A stretch of DNA of 64,000 bases, taken from assembly GCF_000337555.1 (NCBI RefSeq), contig NZ_AOIO01000023.1, positions 14,963 through 78,962 on the forward strand, given 5' to 3'. Positions 18,882 through 27,965 of this stretch are shown here, piece by piece; the stretch's first letter is position 1; each line of letters begins with the position of its first letter. Source of the DNA: Natrialba asiatica DSM 12278 (GTDB lineage Archaea > Halobacteriota > Halobacteria > Halobacteriales > Natrialbaceae). A program made the position numbers and the translations under genes. The notes below the pieces were generated by a model. The model was not told the origin of the DNA. It did no database searches and was given only the letters and a program-made list of their open reading frames with translations.

Positions 18882-18883
18882 CC

Positions 18884-19459
18884 CTAGAACTCGTCGTCGA
18901 GAGCGATCTGTGCCTGTCCCTCATCAGCCGTAGCATCGTACTCCTCGACAGCAGTCACGAGCATATCGAGCACGGAATCAGGGTCCCAACGCGCCGTATT
19001 GACCGAGAGGTCATAGATCGTCAAGTCCCGGATATCGATGCCGTAATATTCCTCGTACCGTTGTGCTTCGCTCGCCTCACGCGCCTGGGTCTCCTCCGTC
19101 GCCCGCTCGGGCGCTTTTTCCTCGCGCTCTGCAATCCGCTGTCCTCGAACGCGCGGGGGCGCATCGAGCCAGAACCGAAAGTCCGCCTGTTCGGCCGCAA
19201 GCCACCCCGCGAGCCGAGATTCGAGCACGAGATCGTCCTCATCTACCGCGATTTCCCGAAGTCGTCGGTCGAGATCGCGATCGATCTGGTCGTTCTCCTC
19301 GGCGAGTTTGTTGAACTCGAGAGGGGTGTACCCGCGTTCGTCCGCGAGTTGGCGGAAGATGTCGCCGCCGCTGACGTGTTCCAAGTCGAACGCGTCGGCG
19401 AGTAACGCTGCAGTTGTGCTCTTTCCGCTTCCTGGCGGACCAGAGACGGTGAGTAACAT
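18884..19459 (-). CDS. cmk: Cytidylate kinase, archaeal type
   Basis: Phosphorylates CMP/dCMP (and possibly UMP) with ATP in pyrimidine nucleotide supply. 191 residues. The P-loop GPPGSGKST is at residues 7-15, the substrate segment [16 protein letters not shown] follows at ~29-44, and the adenine lid contains [36 protein letters not shown], which is the archaeal CMP-kinase signature. It sits directly ahead of cbf5 (2-base gap) and downstream of the DUF106 gene. The tail beyond ~175 is acidic. Confidence 0.93.
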   Translation of the reverse strand: MLLTVSGPPGSGKSTTAALLADAFDLEHVSGGDIFRQLADERGYTPLEFNKLAEENDQIDRDLDRRLREIAVDEDDLVLESRLAGWLAAEQADFRFWLDAPPRVRGQRIAEREEKAPERATEETQAREASEAQRYEEYYGIDIRDLTIYDLSVNTARWDPDSVLDMLVTAVEEYDATADEGQAQIALDDEF

Positions 19460-19538
19460 ATCCGATCTGCGGTGTGGTAGGTAAAATGGGTTTTGAATCG
19501 CGAGAACGATGGCGACAGTCGGTGAGTGGTCGGACCGT

Positions 19539-20492
19539 TCAGGTTCCCGATGGCGTCATATCGATGTTCAGCGACTTGCGAAGAAGTTGCTGGAAGCCGA
19601 CCGAGCACAGGAAGTACCAGACGATCCAGGCCTGCATCGGACCGGCGATAGACTCGGTCCACTGGACTTCTCCGGCGATCGGCATAACGACGGTCGCCTC
19701 GGTTCCGGTAAGCCCGACACCGTTGATCTTCCAGTGCATCCAGAGGAACAGCGGAATGGTCAACAGCATAATCCAGACCATCGGTCGGATCTGCTCTTTG
19801 AACATGCCCATGTTCTCCGCCATCGCTTCCATCTGCTCCTCGCGAACGTCTTCGAGTTCATCTTCGAGCCGTTCGATTTCGGCCTCGCTTGCACCGCGTT
19901 CTTCGGCTTCTTCCTTGCGTTCGCGAACGTCCTGTTGTTTGTCCTGCATCGCCTGCATTCGCTGTTGGTACTTGCTCATGATCTCGGGGTTCATCAGGTT
20001 CGCTTGCAACAGCGTCGAGTACAGGCCGGTTATCAGGGCAATAGAGAGGATGACGGCATAGAACGGTAACGCAGCATCGAGCGGGCCGAGCGCATTGTTA
20101 AGTGTACTGCCGACGACCTGCTTAATTGGGTCGAGCCAGTAGCCGAACATCAAAAGCAACGAGGCGGCTCCGGCTATTTTGTCCCATTGAGACCACTTGG
20201 ATGCCTCGGCGTCGATATCGACGTCTGTACTGACCCCGCTACTGGAACCATCACCGTCAAGTGCCTCATCGTAGGCGTCCCGGTCAGCGATCTCGAAGCC
20301 GTCGTCGCCATCGACCAGTATTCCTTTCTCGATCAGTCGTCCCCACTGTCCGCTCGTCAGCTCGTCGCTAACGTCGCCCCACTGGACCTCGCCGCCGTTT
20401 TCATCGGCTTCCTCGCGGATAGACTCGAGTGCCTCATTCATCGAGGAATCCTCGTGGACGAGGGAATTGATCTTCTCGACTGTCCGTGTCAT
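19539..20492 (-). CDS. DUF106/EMC3-like membrane insertase
   Basis: 317 residues of the archaeal DUF106 family, related to YidC/Oxa1/EMC3/TMCO1 insertases that place proteins with short translocated parts in the membrane, acting with the ribosome and SecY. Residues 1-~105 form a soluble, acidic haloarchaeal extension. Then come a first TM (~112-135), a second around [23 protein letters not shown] (~140-165), a long charged coiled coil ([27 protein letters not shown]... through about 225) and one or two further TMs from [17 protein letters not shown] to the C-terminus. It normally lies between adk and cmk; here adk is separated from it by an inserted gene on the other strand. Confidence 0.85.
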   Translation of the reverse strand: MTRTVEKINSLVHEDSSMNEALESIREEADENGGEVQWGDVSDELTSGQWGRLIEKGILVDGDDGFEIADRDAYDEALDGDGSSSGVSTDVDIDAEASKWSQWDKIAGAASLLLMFGYWLDPIKQVVGSTLNNALGPLDAALPFYAVILSIALITGLYSTLLQANLMNPEIMSKYQQRMQAMQDKQQDVRERKEEAEERGASEAEIERLEDELEDVREEQMEAMAENMGMFKEQIRPMVWIMLLTIPLFLWMHWKINGVGLTGTEATVVMPIAGEVQWTESIAGPMQAWIVWYFLCSVGFQQLLRKSLNIDMTPSGT

Positions 20493-20703
20493 CTGGGTAT
20501 ACTAGGGCTAGGGCAGGTTCGGTATACAAGTGTTTATCTTCGGAAGCCAGCTACTCGCGTCGGTGGAAAACAACAGGAGTCGTCTCTATTCCAATATCCT
20601 CCTCCTTCGGACTTGTTATAATGAATTCAATGGGGGATATAAACTGAATTGAAGTATTTGATCAATCGATTGTATTATACTCACGTTCACGAGTTGAGTC
20701 CCC

Positions 20704-22215
20704 ATGAGCGTTCGACGAAGGGAGCGATCGGTGGGAGAAGCAAGCCGGGCACAATCGTCCCTGCTTGGAATCGTCCTCCTGATCGGGATGGTGGCGGCCG
20801 GTAGTATCGGTGTCTTGTTTGTCGCCGGCCAGGGAATCGGGCAGACGGAACAACAGTCCGAACAGGAACGAGTCGAGCAGGCGTTCGTCGAGTTGAGCCA
20901 AGAGATTTCGACGGCGACGACGAACAACGACGTTACTCACGGCTCCAATCTGGATGCCGGTGAACACGGAGCTATCGCCCATCACGACTCCGCAACGTAC
21001 GAAATCTGGGCGGAAAACAATAGCGGGACGACCACCCCGATTGCGAACGGAACGATCGGAACCATCGAATACGACGCCGATGACGGAACGCAAATCGCCT
21101 ACGAGGGCGGTGCTGTATTCCGTGAAACCGGCACGCAAACACGGGTACTGTCGACTCCACCGATCAACTACGACCATCGGACGCATACGCTCTCGTTTCC
21201 GGTCGTCGAACTAACCGAGAACAAGACGATCGACTCGGGCGATATCGCGATTGAACAGGCCAGTGCGCATGCTAATTCGATGAATTACATCAAAGACGAC
21301 CACGTATTCATCGAAATCGAGAGCGAATACTGTCTGGGATGGGAACAACACTTTACGAGCGAAGCAGGCGATACGGCGCTACAACAGGGCTGTTATGACG
21401 CTGCAAACGACGACGGAACGCTGAAGATCCGGCTTGGTTACGAAGACATCGATAACGCGTTCTCCAGAGGTGTCGCTCTCAGCGACGAATCCAACTACGA
21501 TTCCCACCAATCCGGCGGCGAATTCGATGATATCGGGAGCGAGCAGTTCAAACCGTTAGATGGCATCATCTCCGAGATGAAAGCCGATTTCAAAGAAAAC
21601 GAGTCACACATTGATACCGGCGACTGGTCCGAGATCACCGCTGGAAAGTACTTCGCTGCATCCGGATCGTTAGATGGTGCCGACGAACTCACCTTCTCGC
21701 TCGAAGACGGGAATGCGGTACTCGTAGTCGACGACGATATTTCCGGCTACGATATCACAGTCGACGCGTGTGGCCCCGATGGGGAGAATCAGGCAAAGAT
21801 CTACGCGACCGGCGATATAGACGTCGGTAACAACGAGTTCACCCAGACGTGTGGCGATGACGAATCGAATCTCCAACTCTACGGCACTTCGGAGACGGGA
21901 GTCGATTTCGGTAACGGCTACGTCGAAGGGCTGTTGTATGTCGCCAGCGACAAAACGCCCGGTGAGGACGGGTTCGGTGGCTGGCAAGTGAACTCGAACA
22001 ACGACGAGGAGTACCAGATCCACATGCAGGGGAGCCCGGAGTTCGACGGCTCGATTATTGCACACTCCATTTCCGAGCGAAGCAACTTCGATAACGTCAA
22101 CGAGCAGCCGATGAATAGTTCGGAAATCGAGGTGATCCCGCCCGGATACGAGCCGGCACCACAGCTCACCTACCTCAATATCGCCGAGTACGAAATCGAC
22201 GTCGAGAACAACTAA
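20704..22215 (+). CDS. Large pilin-like surface protein (DUF7289 type)
   Basis: 503 residues beginning with a basic leader and a class III-like signal helix: SRAQSSLLGIVLLIGMVAAGSIGVLFVAG, the RAQS(S/E)xLGxxLLxG pattern of haloarchaeal DUF7289 pilin-like proteins processed by PibD. The rest is acidic, beta-rich and exported. Residues ~330-460 (ADELTFSLEDGNAVLVVDDDISGYDI..., DVGNNEFTQTCGDDESNLQLYG) form a right-handed-helix-like stretch similar to DUF7305 regions. Three cysteines there could form disulfides outside the cell. It stands on the plus strand between adk and DUF106, which are adjacent in relatives, so it looks inserted. An adhesin or minor pilin role is inference. Confidence 0.72.
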   Translation: MSVRRRERSVGEASRAQSSLLGIVLLIGMVAAGSIGVLFVAGQGIGQTEQQSEQERVEQAFVELSQEISTATTNNDVTHGSNLDAGEHGAIAHHDSATYEIWAENNSGTTTPIANGTIGTIEYDADDGTQIAYEGGAVFRETGTQTRVLSTPPINYDHRTHTLSFPVVELTENKTIDSGDIAIEQASAHANSMNYIKDDHVFIEIESEYCLGWEQHFTSEAGDTALQQGCYDAANDDGTLKIRLGYEDIDNAFSRGVALSDESNYDSHQSGGEFDDIGSEQFKPLDGIISEMKADFKENESHIDTGDWSEITAGKYFAASGSLDGADELTFSLEDGNAVLVVDDDISGYDITVDACGPDGENQAKIYATGDIDVGNNEFTQTCGDDESNLQLYGTSETGVDFGNGYVEGLLYVASDKTPGEDGFGGWQVNSNNDEEYQIHMQGSPEFDGSIIAHSISERSNFDNVNEQPMNSSEIEVIPPGYEPAPQLTYLNIAEYEIDVENN

Positions 22216-22220
22216 CGACG

Positions 22221-22856
22221 TTAGGCCGCGTCCGAAATCGTCTCCTCGACGGACTCCCAAACCGCATCCGGTGCCTGATTCCCATCGATCCGCTCGAGCG
22301 TTCCCTTCTCGTCGTAGTACTCGACGACCGGTTCCGTATTCTCTTCGTATACCCGGAGTCGCTCGCGAACGGTCTCTTCCGTGTCGTCTTCTCGCTGCTC
22401 GAGTCGCGCTTCGACGTCCGCATCCTCCGGGGGATTGTACTCGACGTGGTAGATATCGCCCGTTTCCGGGTCCAGACGGCGACCAGTGAGTCGGTGTACG
22501 AGTTCTTCCTCGTCGACATCGAGATAGAGAACGACATCGAGATCGGTCATGTCCTCGAGCTCTTCGGCCTGGTCCAGATTGCGCGGGTAGCCGTCGAGAA
22601 CGAAGCCGTCCGCCTGTGAGAGCGCCTCGTCGACGATCGCGTTAACGACTTTATCGGGAACGAGTTCACCCTGATCCATGTACTCGCCAGGGGTGTCGTA
22701 CTCGGTGTCCATATCGGAGAGATCCATCCCCTTGTTGGCCCGAAGTGCATCGCCGGTGGTGATGTGATCGACGTCGAACTCGTCGACGATATTTGCACTT
22801 TGTGTCCCTTTGCCCGCCCCGGGTGCCCCGAGAATCAAAATTCGTGGCTGTACCAT
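22221..22856 (-). CDS. adk: Adenylate kinase
   Basis: ATP + AMP to 2 ADP. The 211 residues from the ATG at 22856 ([20 protein letters not shown]) contain the P-loop at residues 10-18, the AMP-binding region ([23 protein letters not shown]) and the lid ([47 protein letters not shown]) without zinc cysteines. This is the bacterial-type enzyme common in haloarchaea. Upstream frames to 22940 extend through non-conserved sequence and are rejected. The gene ends 5 bases from the stop of the convergent pilin-like gene. In other haloarchaea adk follows secY; here secY is 8 kb away, at the end of the ribosomal operon. Confidence 0.94.
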   Translation of the reverse strand: MVQPRILILGAPGAGKGTQSANIVDEFDVDHITTGDALRANKGMDLSDMDTEYDTPGEYMDQGELVPDKVVNAIVDEALSQADGFVLDGYPRNLDQAEELEDMTDLDVVLYLDVDEEELVHRLTGRRLDPETGDIYHVEYNPPEDADVEARLEQREDDTEETVRERLRVYEENTEPVVEYYDEKGTLERIDGNQAPDAVWESVEETISDAA

Positions 22857-22876
22857 ATTCCCTCGTTCAGCGCCGG

Positions 22877-22893
22877 CGCATAAAGGCTTAAAG
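22877..22893. promoter_or_regulatory. Shared divergent promoter region of adk and the following hypothetical gene
   Basis: The starts of adk (22856, minus) and the plus-strand gene (22916) are only 59 bases apart. Two overlapping TATA-like elements fit leaderless transcripts in each direction: CTTAAAG (about 22886-22892) for the plus gene, 25 bases before its ATG, and CTTTATG on the minus strand (about 22878-22885) for adk. Confidence 0.45.
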
Positions 22894-22915
22894 AAACGGG
22901 CACATCTATCCCGGT

Positions 22916-23398
22916 ATGACTCGATTCGATGCGACCACACCGAAAGCGCGCCAGGAACTCTACGGCGATGCGATTACGGCACACCGAACTCGTGGCAGCG
23001 GGTTCGTGACGTTCGAAGTCGATCCGGACGCATTCGAGTCGGCGTCCGACGCTGAATCCGAGTCCCACTCCGATCGCGACACCGAATCGGAGCACGACCC
23101 TGACGCGTCCACTGGCCCCGACCTCGACCCTGATCTTGGCATCCCGTGGCTCCAGTTCGGTGACGGCACGATCAACATCGACTGCACCGACGACGAACTC
23201 GACCGGCTCAAAGGACTCCTCGACGAATTTCCCGTATTCAAGATCGACGATCTCACACGATCCGAAGACGCGGCAGGCATCAACGTCCGGGTGAGTGCAA
23301 AGGCGGATCCAAACCGAATCGCGCAGTTTATCGATGCCGTCTTTCAGACCGTTTATCACCTTCCGTCGGACGGTCGCGTCTGGGTGGTCGATCTCTAA
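22916..23398 (+). CDS. Conserved haloarchaeal hypothetical protein
   Basis: 160 residues, no family recognised. An N-terminal part ([30 protein letters not shown]) is followed by a Ser/Asp/Glu/His low-complexity linker (~40-75) and a structured C-terminal half ([37 protein letters not shown]...[39 protein letters not shown]). The alternation of strands and helices in the second half, with a single Cys, suggests a small alpha/beta domain. It is divergently transcribed from adk from a very short intergenic region. No signal or membrane segment is present, so it is probably cytoplasmic. Confidence 0.72.
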   Translation: MTRFDATTPKARQELYGDAITAHRTRGSGFVTFEVDPDAFESASDAESESHSDRDTESEHDPDASTGPDLDPDLGIPWLQFGDGTINIDCTDDELDRLKGLLDEFPVFKIDDLTRSEDAAGINVRVSAKADPNRIAQFIDAVFQTVYHLPSDGRVWVVDL

Positions 23399-23819
23399 TA
23401 GTGACCCCTCGAGATCGATTGCAGCCCCACTCGCACCGGTGTTCGACTCTCATCTCCACTTCAACCGCGCGCGAGCATAAATCGCAGCCACAACAGCGCA
23501 AACCCGTCGGATCCCTGTCTATACCGCACTCGCCATACCGAACCTGTTCGCATCATGCACTCGCGTGCGCGTGAGAGTTCGTCTTTGCAACCGAACTCGC
23601 GGCGAATTAGCGACAGAAAGAAAAGGACTGACTCCAACAAGACTCCAGAGGACCATGTCGGCGGGCCGGTTGGGACGGTCACGGGCGGCCGGATCGACTC
23701 CGGTCATTGGCCGAAACGGAGAGCCCGTTCACGACGGAAGAATGCGCATCCCGGCCCGTTTCCAAATAGATAAGTGGTCCCGGAAACCACGGTCCGACAT
23801 ATAGACGGCTTCAACAGAG
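23399..23819. other. Intergenic region upstream of coxB
   Basis: About 420 bases without a convincing gene. Two short overlapping minus-strand frames exist (around 23461-23707) but neither has family resemblance or a proper start. A weak inverted repeat (GTGGT...ACCAC, about 23774-23790) lies ~30-45 bases before the coxB start, next to an A/T-rich CAAATAGATAAG that may be the coxB TATA region. Confidence 0.4.
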
Positions 23820-24911
23820 GTGAATACGATCTTCAACGCATACACGACCCCGATGCAGACGCAGACCCGAGTCGATATCTTCGATGAGATCTTCCTCGTG
23901 TTCCTCGGTCTCGGGACACTCGTCGGCGTCGTCGTTATCTCTTACACCTTGTACAACGCGTACAAGTATCGTGATGACGGCGAGACGAAGGCCGACGAGG
24001 ATCTGCCAACGCTTGGGGAACTCCCGACAGGCGGACAGGGCGGTAAGAAGTTATTCCTCTCGTTCGGACTGAGCGCGATCATCGTTATTTCGCTGGTCGT
24101 CTGGTCGTACGGCATGCTGCTCGTCGTCGAAGACGGCCCGGACACCCCCGGCGAGGACGCGCTCGAGATCGATGTCGAAGGATACGCGTTCGGTTGGGAC
24201 TTTAACTACGAGAACGGTATCGAGACTGGCTCCATCAATGAAGGACTCGTCATCCCTGCCGATACGCCCATCTGGATAGAGACAACATCACAGGACGTCT
24301 GGCACACGTTCGGCATCTCAGATTTACGCGTCAAAGCCGACGCGATCCCCGGCGAAACCGACGAAACCTGGTTCCAGGCGGACGAAGGCGGGAACTACAC
24401 GGTCGAGTGCTTCGAACTGTGTGGCTTCGGTCACTCCGGGATGAACTCCGACGTTACCGTGCTCTCGGAAGACGAGTTCGAACAGTGGGTCGACGAGCAG
24501 CTCACGATGACGATCACGGTCGAGGACGAAAACGAATCGCGCGTGACCGACGGCTACGAAGTCGAACTCGTCCACGAGGAGAACGACCAGTACGAGCAGG
24601 ATCTGACCTACACGTACTCGGCTGATGAGTTCGAGAACGGATCGATCACCATCAACGAAATCGAACAGGGTGGCCAGTACAACCTGACGATCACGCCGAC
24701 TGACGATCAGTACGAACCGATCGAGGAAAGCGTCGATTTCACCGGACCAGTCGACGAGACCTATACGTTCGAAACGGCGGGTTCCGGTGAGGAAGGTGAC
24801 GGAAGTAATGACGACGGAACGGACGACGCTGATGGCGGGAACGGTGGCGAAGACGGTGCCGGAAACGAAACCGACCAACAGCAAGACGGTACAGGGGGTG
24901 ACGGCGAATGA
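23820..24911 (+). CDS. coxB: Cytochrome c oxidase subunit II
   Basis: Electron-entry subunit of the haem-copper oxidase. 363 residues from a GTG start at 23820; an ATG at 23853 (MQTQTRVDIF) is an alternative. Two TMs anchor it (~23-45 and ~78-103). The extracellular cupredoxin domain (~115-225) holds the CuA site: H162, C197, E199, C201, H205 and M208 (CFELCGFGHSGM). Beyond residue ~230 comes a ~90-residue beta domain (TMTITVEDENESRVTDGYEVELVHEEN...), probably Ig/carboxypeptidase-regulatory-like, and a Gly/Asp-rich tail; these are not part of the core enzyme. Its stop overlaps the coxAC start by 4 bases, so translation is coupled. Confidence 0.95.
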   Translation: MNTIFNAYTTPMQTQTRVDIFDEIFLVFLGLGTLVGVVVISYTLYNAYKYRDDGETKADEDLPTLGELPTGGQGGKKLFLSFGLSAIIVISLVVWSYGMLLVVEDGPDTPGEDALEIDVEGYAFGWDFNYENGIETGSINEGLVIPADTPIWIETTSQDVWHTFGISDLRVKADAIPGETDETWFQADEGGNYTVECFELCGFGHSGMNSDVTVLSEDEFEQWVDEQLTMTITVEDENESRVTDGYEVELVHEENDQYEQDLTYTYSADEFENGSITINEIEQGGQYNLTITPTDDQYEPIEESVDFTGPVDETYTFETAGSGEEGDGSNDDGTDDADGGNGGEDGAGNETDQQQDGTGGDGE

Positions 24912-27388
24912 GTGATCTACCGCCGATGACGTCCGTCAAGCGCTGGCTCGTCACGACGAATCACAAGGACGTTGGGATTCTCTACATCACGACAGCGCTG
25001 TTTTTCCTCCTGCTGGGCGGTGCGATGGCGCTGTTGTTCCGCGTGCAGCTCTGGGAGCCGGGTGGACTCGGTATCCTCGAACCGGTCCAGTTCAACCAGG
25101 CAGTCTCGACGCACGGGCTGTTGATGGTCTTCTGGTTCCTCTCGCCGATCGCATCCGGGTTTGCGAACTACCTGGTACCGCTCCAGATCGGTGCGAAGGA
25201 TCTCGCGTTCCCGCGACTGAACGCCCTGAGTTACTGGTTTTACCTGTTCTCGGGGATTCTGTTCGTCCTCTCGTTCTTCCAGGGACAGACGTACGCCGGC
25301 GGGTGGACGTTGTACGCGCCGCTGAACGTACCGATGTACACGCCTGCAATGGACGCGACGGCAGGCAATAACGCAGCGATACTCGCGCTGACGTTGTTCG
25401 TCATGTCGATCACGATCGGGTCGGTGAACTTCCTGACGACGATTCACCGCTCACGGGCCGAAGGGCTTGGCCTCTGGAACATGCCGATATTCACCTGGTC
25501 GTGGCTCCTGACGGTCTGGATGATGCTGTTTGCGTTCGCAGCGTTGCTTGCAGCACTGTTGTTGCTCTCGATTGACCGGTTGTTCCTGACCCAGTACTTC
25601 ATGACGGATCAGGGATCGAGCCTATTATGGGCGCACCTGTTCTGGTTCTTCGGCCATCCGGAGGTGTATATCGTCTTCTTCCCGGCGTTAGGGATCATGT
25701 TCGAGACGTTCCAGACCTTTACTGGACGGCGCCTCGTCGGCCGCAAATGGGTCATCATCGCGATGGTTCTCGTGGCAGTCCAGTCGTTCCTCGTCTGGAT
25801 GCACCACATGTTCCTGACGACGATCAACCTGGAGATCAAGACGCTGTACATGGCCACGACGATCGGGATTTCGCTCCCGTTCGACCTGATGGTCTTCTCG
25901 TTGATCTACACGATGGTCAAGGGGCGGGTTCGGTTTACGACACCGTTCCTCTTTAGCCTCGGCGCGCTCGTGTTGTTCATCCTCGGTGGCATTACGGGGG
26001 TCTTCCTTGGGGCCGTCGTGCTCGACTACGAGTTCCGTGGCACCTACTGGGTCGTCGCTCACTTCCACTACGTGATGGTCTCTGGGGTGACGGCGCTGGT
26101 CGCCGGCCTCTACTACTGGTGGCCGAAGATAACTGGAAAGATGTACTCGGAGGCACTCGGGAAGTTAAACTTCGCAGTCTACTTCATCGGGTTCAACATG
26201 CTGTACTTCCCGATGTTCCTCGCCTGGGAAACGCCACGGCGTGTCTTCCACTACGGCGAGAGTGCTCAGATCTACCACCAGATCGCGACTGTCGGGGCGT
26301 TCGTCCTCGGGCTCTCGTTCCTGATTATGTTCTTCACGTTCGCGAAGAGTTGGATTTCCGGGCCCAAGGCTCCCGATAATCCGTGGGAGTACTCCCGGAC
26401 GGCCGAGTGGGCAATCCCCTCGCCGCCACCGCTCGAGAACTGGGACGGGCGGCCGAGTTACGCTAGCGGTCGACTCGAGTTCGTTGACGACTCGCCGGCT
26501 GCAACCGACGGCGGTGTTGCACACGGACAGGGCACCACAACTGAAGCGAGCGTCGAACACGAAGCCGAACACGCAGACCACGCCAGTATCTGGCCGTTCG
26601 GAATCGGCGTCGGAACGTTCGTGTTCTTCCTTGGACTGTCCGGGCTGACACCGTTCGTCGCTAACTTCGCCGAGGGAACGGCCGAACCGCCGGAAGGACT
26701 GGATGGCTTTGCGACCCAGCCGGATATCATGTATCCAGTGCTGATCGCCCTCGGGATGGCGATTATGGCCGTTACGCTGTTCCAGTTCGGTCGTGAGAAG
26801 TTCGATGCACCCGTGATGAACATCGCCGAACGCTGGCCGTTCGGCGGGATCGGAAACACCAAGTTCGGCATCTGGGTGTTCCTCGCGTCCGACGTCATCG
26901 TCTTCGGTGCCGCGATCGGCGCCTACATCTTTATGCGCCTACACATGGGCTGGATGGACTGGGAGTTCGACCCGATCACGATGGCCGGGTTGGTCAATAC
27001 GTACATCCTGCTCACCTCGAGTTTTACCGTCATCATCGCACTGGTGATGGCCGAGCGAAAGAACAAGAGTGGACTCCTCGGTGCGATGGGTGCGACGGTG
27101 TTACTCGCACTGGCGTTCATGGGCGTCAAGGCCTTCGAGTACACCCAGAAGATGGGCGACGGCCACTACTGGTGGTACAGCATCGAGTACTCGATCTACT
27201 ACGTGACGACCGGCCTCCACGCCTTACACGTGATCCTCGGCGTACTCGTCGCGCTGTTTATGATCTACCGGATCATCAGCATCGATGCGTACCTCGAGGA
27301 CCATCGACCGGTGGAGTTCTTCGGACTCTACTGGCACTTCGTGGACATCGTGTGGGTGCTCCTGTTCCCACTGTTCTACCTGATGTAG
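24908..27388 (+). CDS. coxAC: Cytochrome c oxidase subunit I+III fusion
   Basis: 826 residues fusing the catalytic haem-copper subunit I (~1-560) to subunit III (~600-826). Haem and CuB ligands are visible: STHGLLMVFW (low-spin haem His), HLFWFFGHPEVYI (CuB His plus the cross-linked Tyr), WMHHMF (the two CuB His), and VAHFHYVMVSG (high-spin and low-spin haem His). About 12 TMs plus the subunit III helices with FASDVIVFGA-like and HALHVILGVL motifs. The linker (~525-560) is hydrophilic and His/Glu-rich (EASVEHEAEHADHA). It reduces O2 to water while pumping protons, and starts in an ATGA overlap with coxB. Confidence 0.96.
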   Translation: MSDLPPMTSVKRWLVTTNHKDVGILYITTALFFLLLGGAMALLFRVQLWEPGGLGILEPVQFNQAVSTHGLLMVFWFLSPIASGFANYLVPLQIGAKDLAFPRLNALSYWFYLFSGILFVLSFFQGQTYAGGWTLYAPLNVPMYTPAMDATAGNNAAILALTLFVMSITIGSVNFLTTIHRSRAEGLGLWNMPIFTWSWLLTVWMMLFAFAALLAALLLLSIDRLFLTQYFMTDQGSSLLWAHLFWFFGHPEVYIVFFPALGIMFETFQTFTGRRLVGRKWVIIAMVLVAVQSFLVWMHHMFLTTINLEIKTLYMATTIGISLPFDLMVFSLIYTMVKGRVRFTTPFLFSLGALVLFILGGITGVFLGAVVLDYEFRGTYWVVAHFHYVMVSGVTALVAGLYYWWPKITGKMYSEALGKLNFAVYFIGFNMLYFPMFLAWETPRRVFHYGESAQIYHQIATVGAFVLGLSFLIMFFTFAKSWISGPKAPDNPWEYSRTAEWAIPSPPPLENWDGRPSYASGRLEFVDDSPAATDGGVAHGQGTTTEASVEHEAEHADHASIWPFGIGVGTFVFFLGLSGLTPFVANFAEGTAEPPEGLDGFATQPDIMYPVLIALGMAIMAVTLFQFGREKFDAPVMNIAERWPFGGIGNTKFGIWVFLASDVIVFGAAIGAYIFMRLHMGWMDWEFDPITMAGLVNTYILLTSSFTVIIALVMAERKNKSGLLGAMGATVLLALAFMGVKAFEYTQKMGDGHYWWYSIEYSIYYVTTGLHALHVILGVLVALFMIYRIISIDAYLEDHRPVEFFGLYWHFVDIVWVLLFPLFYLM

Positions 27389-27394
27389 ACCACT

Positions 27395-27413
27395 CAAGCG
27401 GTCACACCGCTTG
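27395..27413 (+). terminator. Perfect hairpin just after coxAC
   Basis: CAAGCGGT-CAC-ACCGCTTG is a perfect 8-bp stem with a 3-base loop starting seven bases after the coxAC stop codon. There is no long T run, but its position fits an operon end, and coxD downstream has its own promoter. Confidence 0.5.
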
Positions 27414-27599
27414 ATCCCGGTCTGCATGCGATGCGAAACTGATTCCTTTCCGCCTGTTTTGAGCCGCTGTGGCACCGTCTTCGTCCGAACCGTTGCGTGG
27501 CCCAGTTACGAACTCGACGCCCGATTTTGTCTCCACGGGAACGGAACCGATTCGGCGGATAAAACCACGGTACGAGGAGTGGCAGTACGTATGAGGAAG

Positions 27600-27606
27600 G
27601 TATAAG
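27600..27606 (+). promoter_or_regulatory. TATA box of the small oxidase-subunit gene
   Basis: GTATAAG is centred about 28 bases before the ATG at 27632, placing the transcript start at the start codon (leaderless). Confidence 0.5.
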
Positions 27607-27631
27607 TATCCGTCACCCACATTCCACACTA

Positions 27632-27892
27632 ATGGCCAACCTTCGAACGTACACCCTGATCTACATCCTCCTGGTGGCACTGGCGACGGGGAAATTCGTC
27701 TTCTTCGAGTTCAACTTCGCGTACGCAACGGCCATCGGCGGGACGATCCTTTTGGCAATCACAAAGATCCTGCTGATCGCCGGCTACTATCAGCACCTGA
27801 TCGAGGAGCCACGAGCGATCAGTTACATGATGGCAACGGCTGTATTCATGGTCTTCCTGCTCGTCATCGCCGCTGGATACTCGATCCAGTGA
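27632..27892 (+). CDS. Small cytochrome oxidase subunit IV-like membrane protein
   Basis: 86 residues, almost all in three hydrophobic helices (YTLIYILLVALATGKFVFFEF, ATAIGGTILLAITKILLIAGYY, SYMMATAVFMVFLLVIAAGY). The spacing and the K-x-x-x-x-x-Y-x-Q-H-L pattern after helix two fit the prokaryotic COX4-type small subunit that accompanies haem-copper oxidases and stabilises subunit I/III. It is located 240 bases after the coxAC fusion on the same strand, but with its own TATA element after a terminator-like hairpin. Confidence 0.78.
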   Translation: MANLRTYTLIYILLVALATGKFVFFEFNFAYATAIGGTILLAITKILLIAGYYQHLIEEPRAISYMMATAVFMVFLLVIAAGYSIQ

Positions 27893-27933
27893 GCCAACGG
27901 TCGCGGGAGAGTCGACTCGCATCTAATTGTTGA

Positions 27934-27942
27934 ACTTTATAC
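27934..27942 (+). promoter_or_regulatory. TATA box of the 655-residue membrane-anchored protein gene
   Basis: ACTTTATAC lies about 24-32 bases upstream of the ATG at 27966, the spacing for a leaderless transcript, so this gene can be expressed independently of the oxidase genes. Confidence 0.45.
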
Positions 27943-27965
27943 GCATCTAGCCAGTAGCATCTGAC

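Noticed and set aside
23461-23707. Short minus-strand frames upstream of coxB as possible oxidase accessory genes
   Set aside because: They overlap each other in different frames and show neither TMs nor motifs of CtaA, CtaB or other assembly factors.
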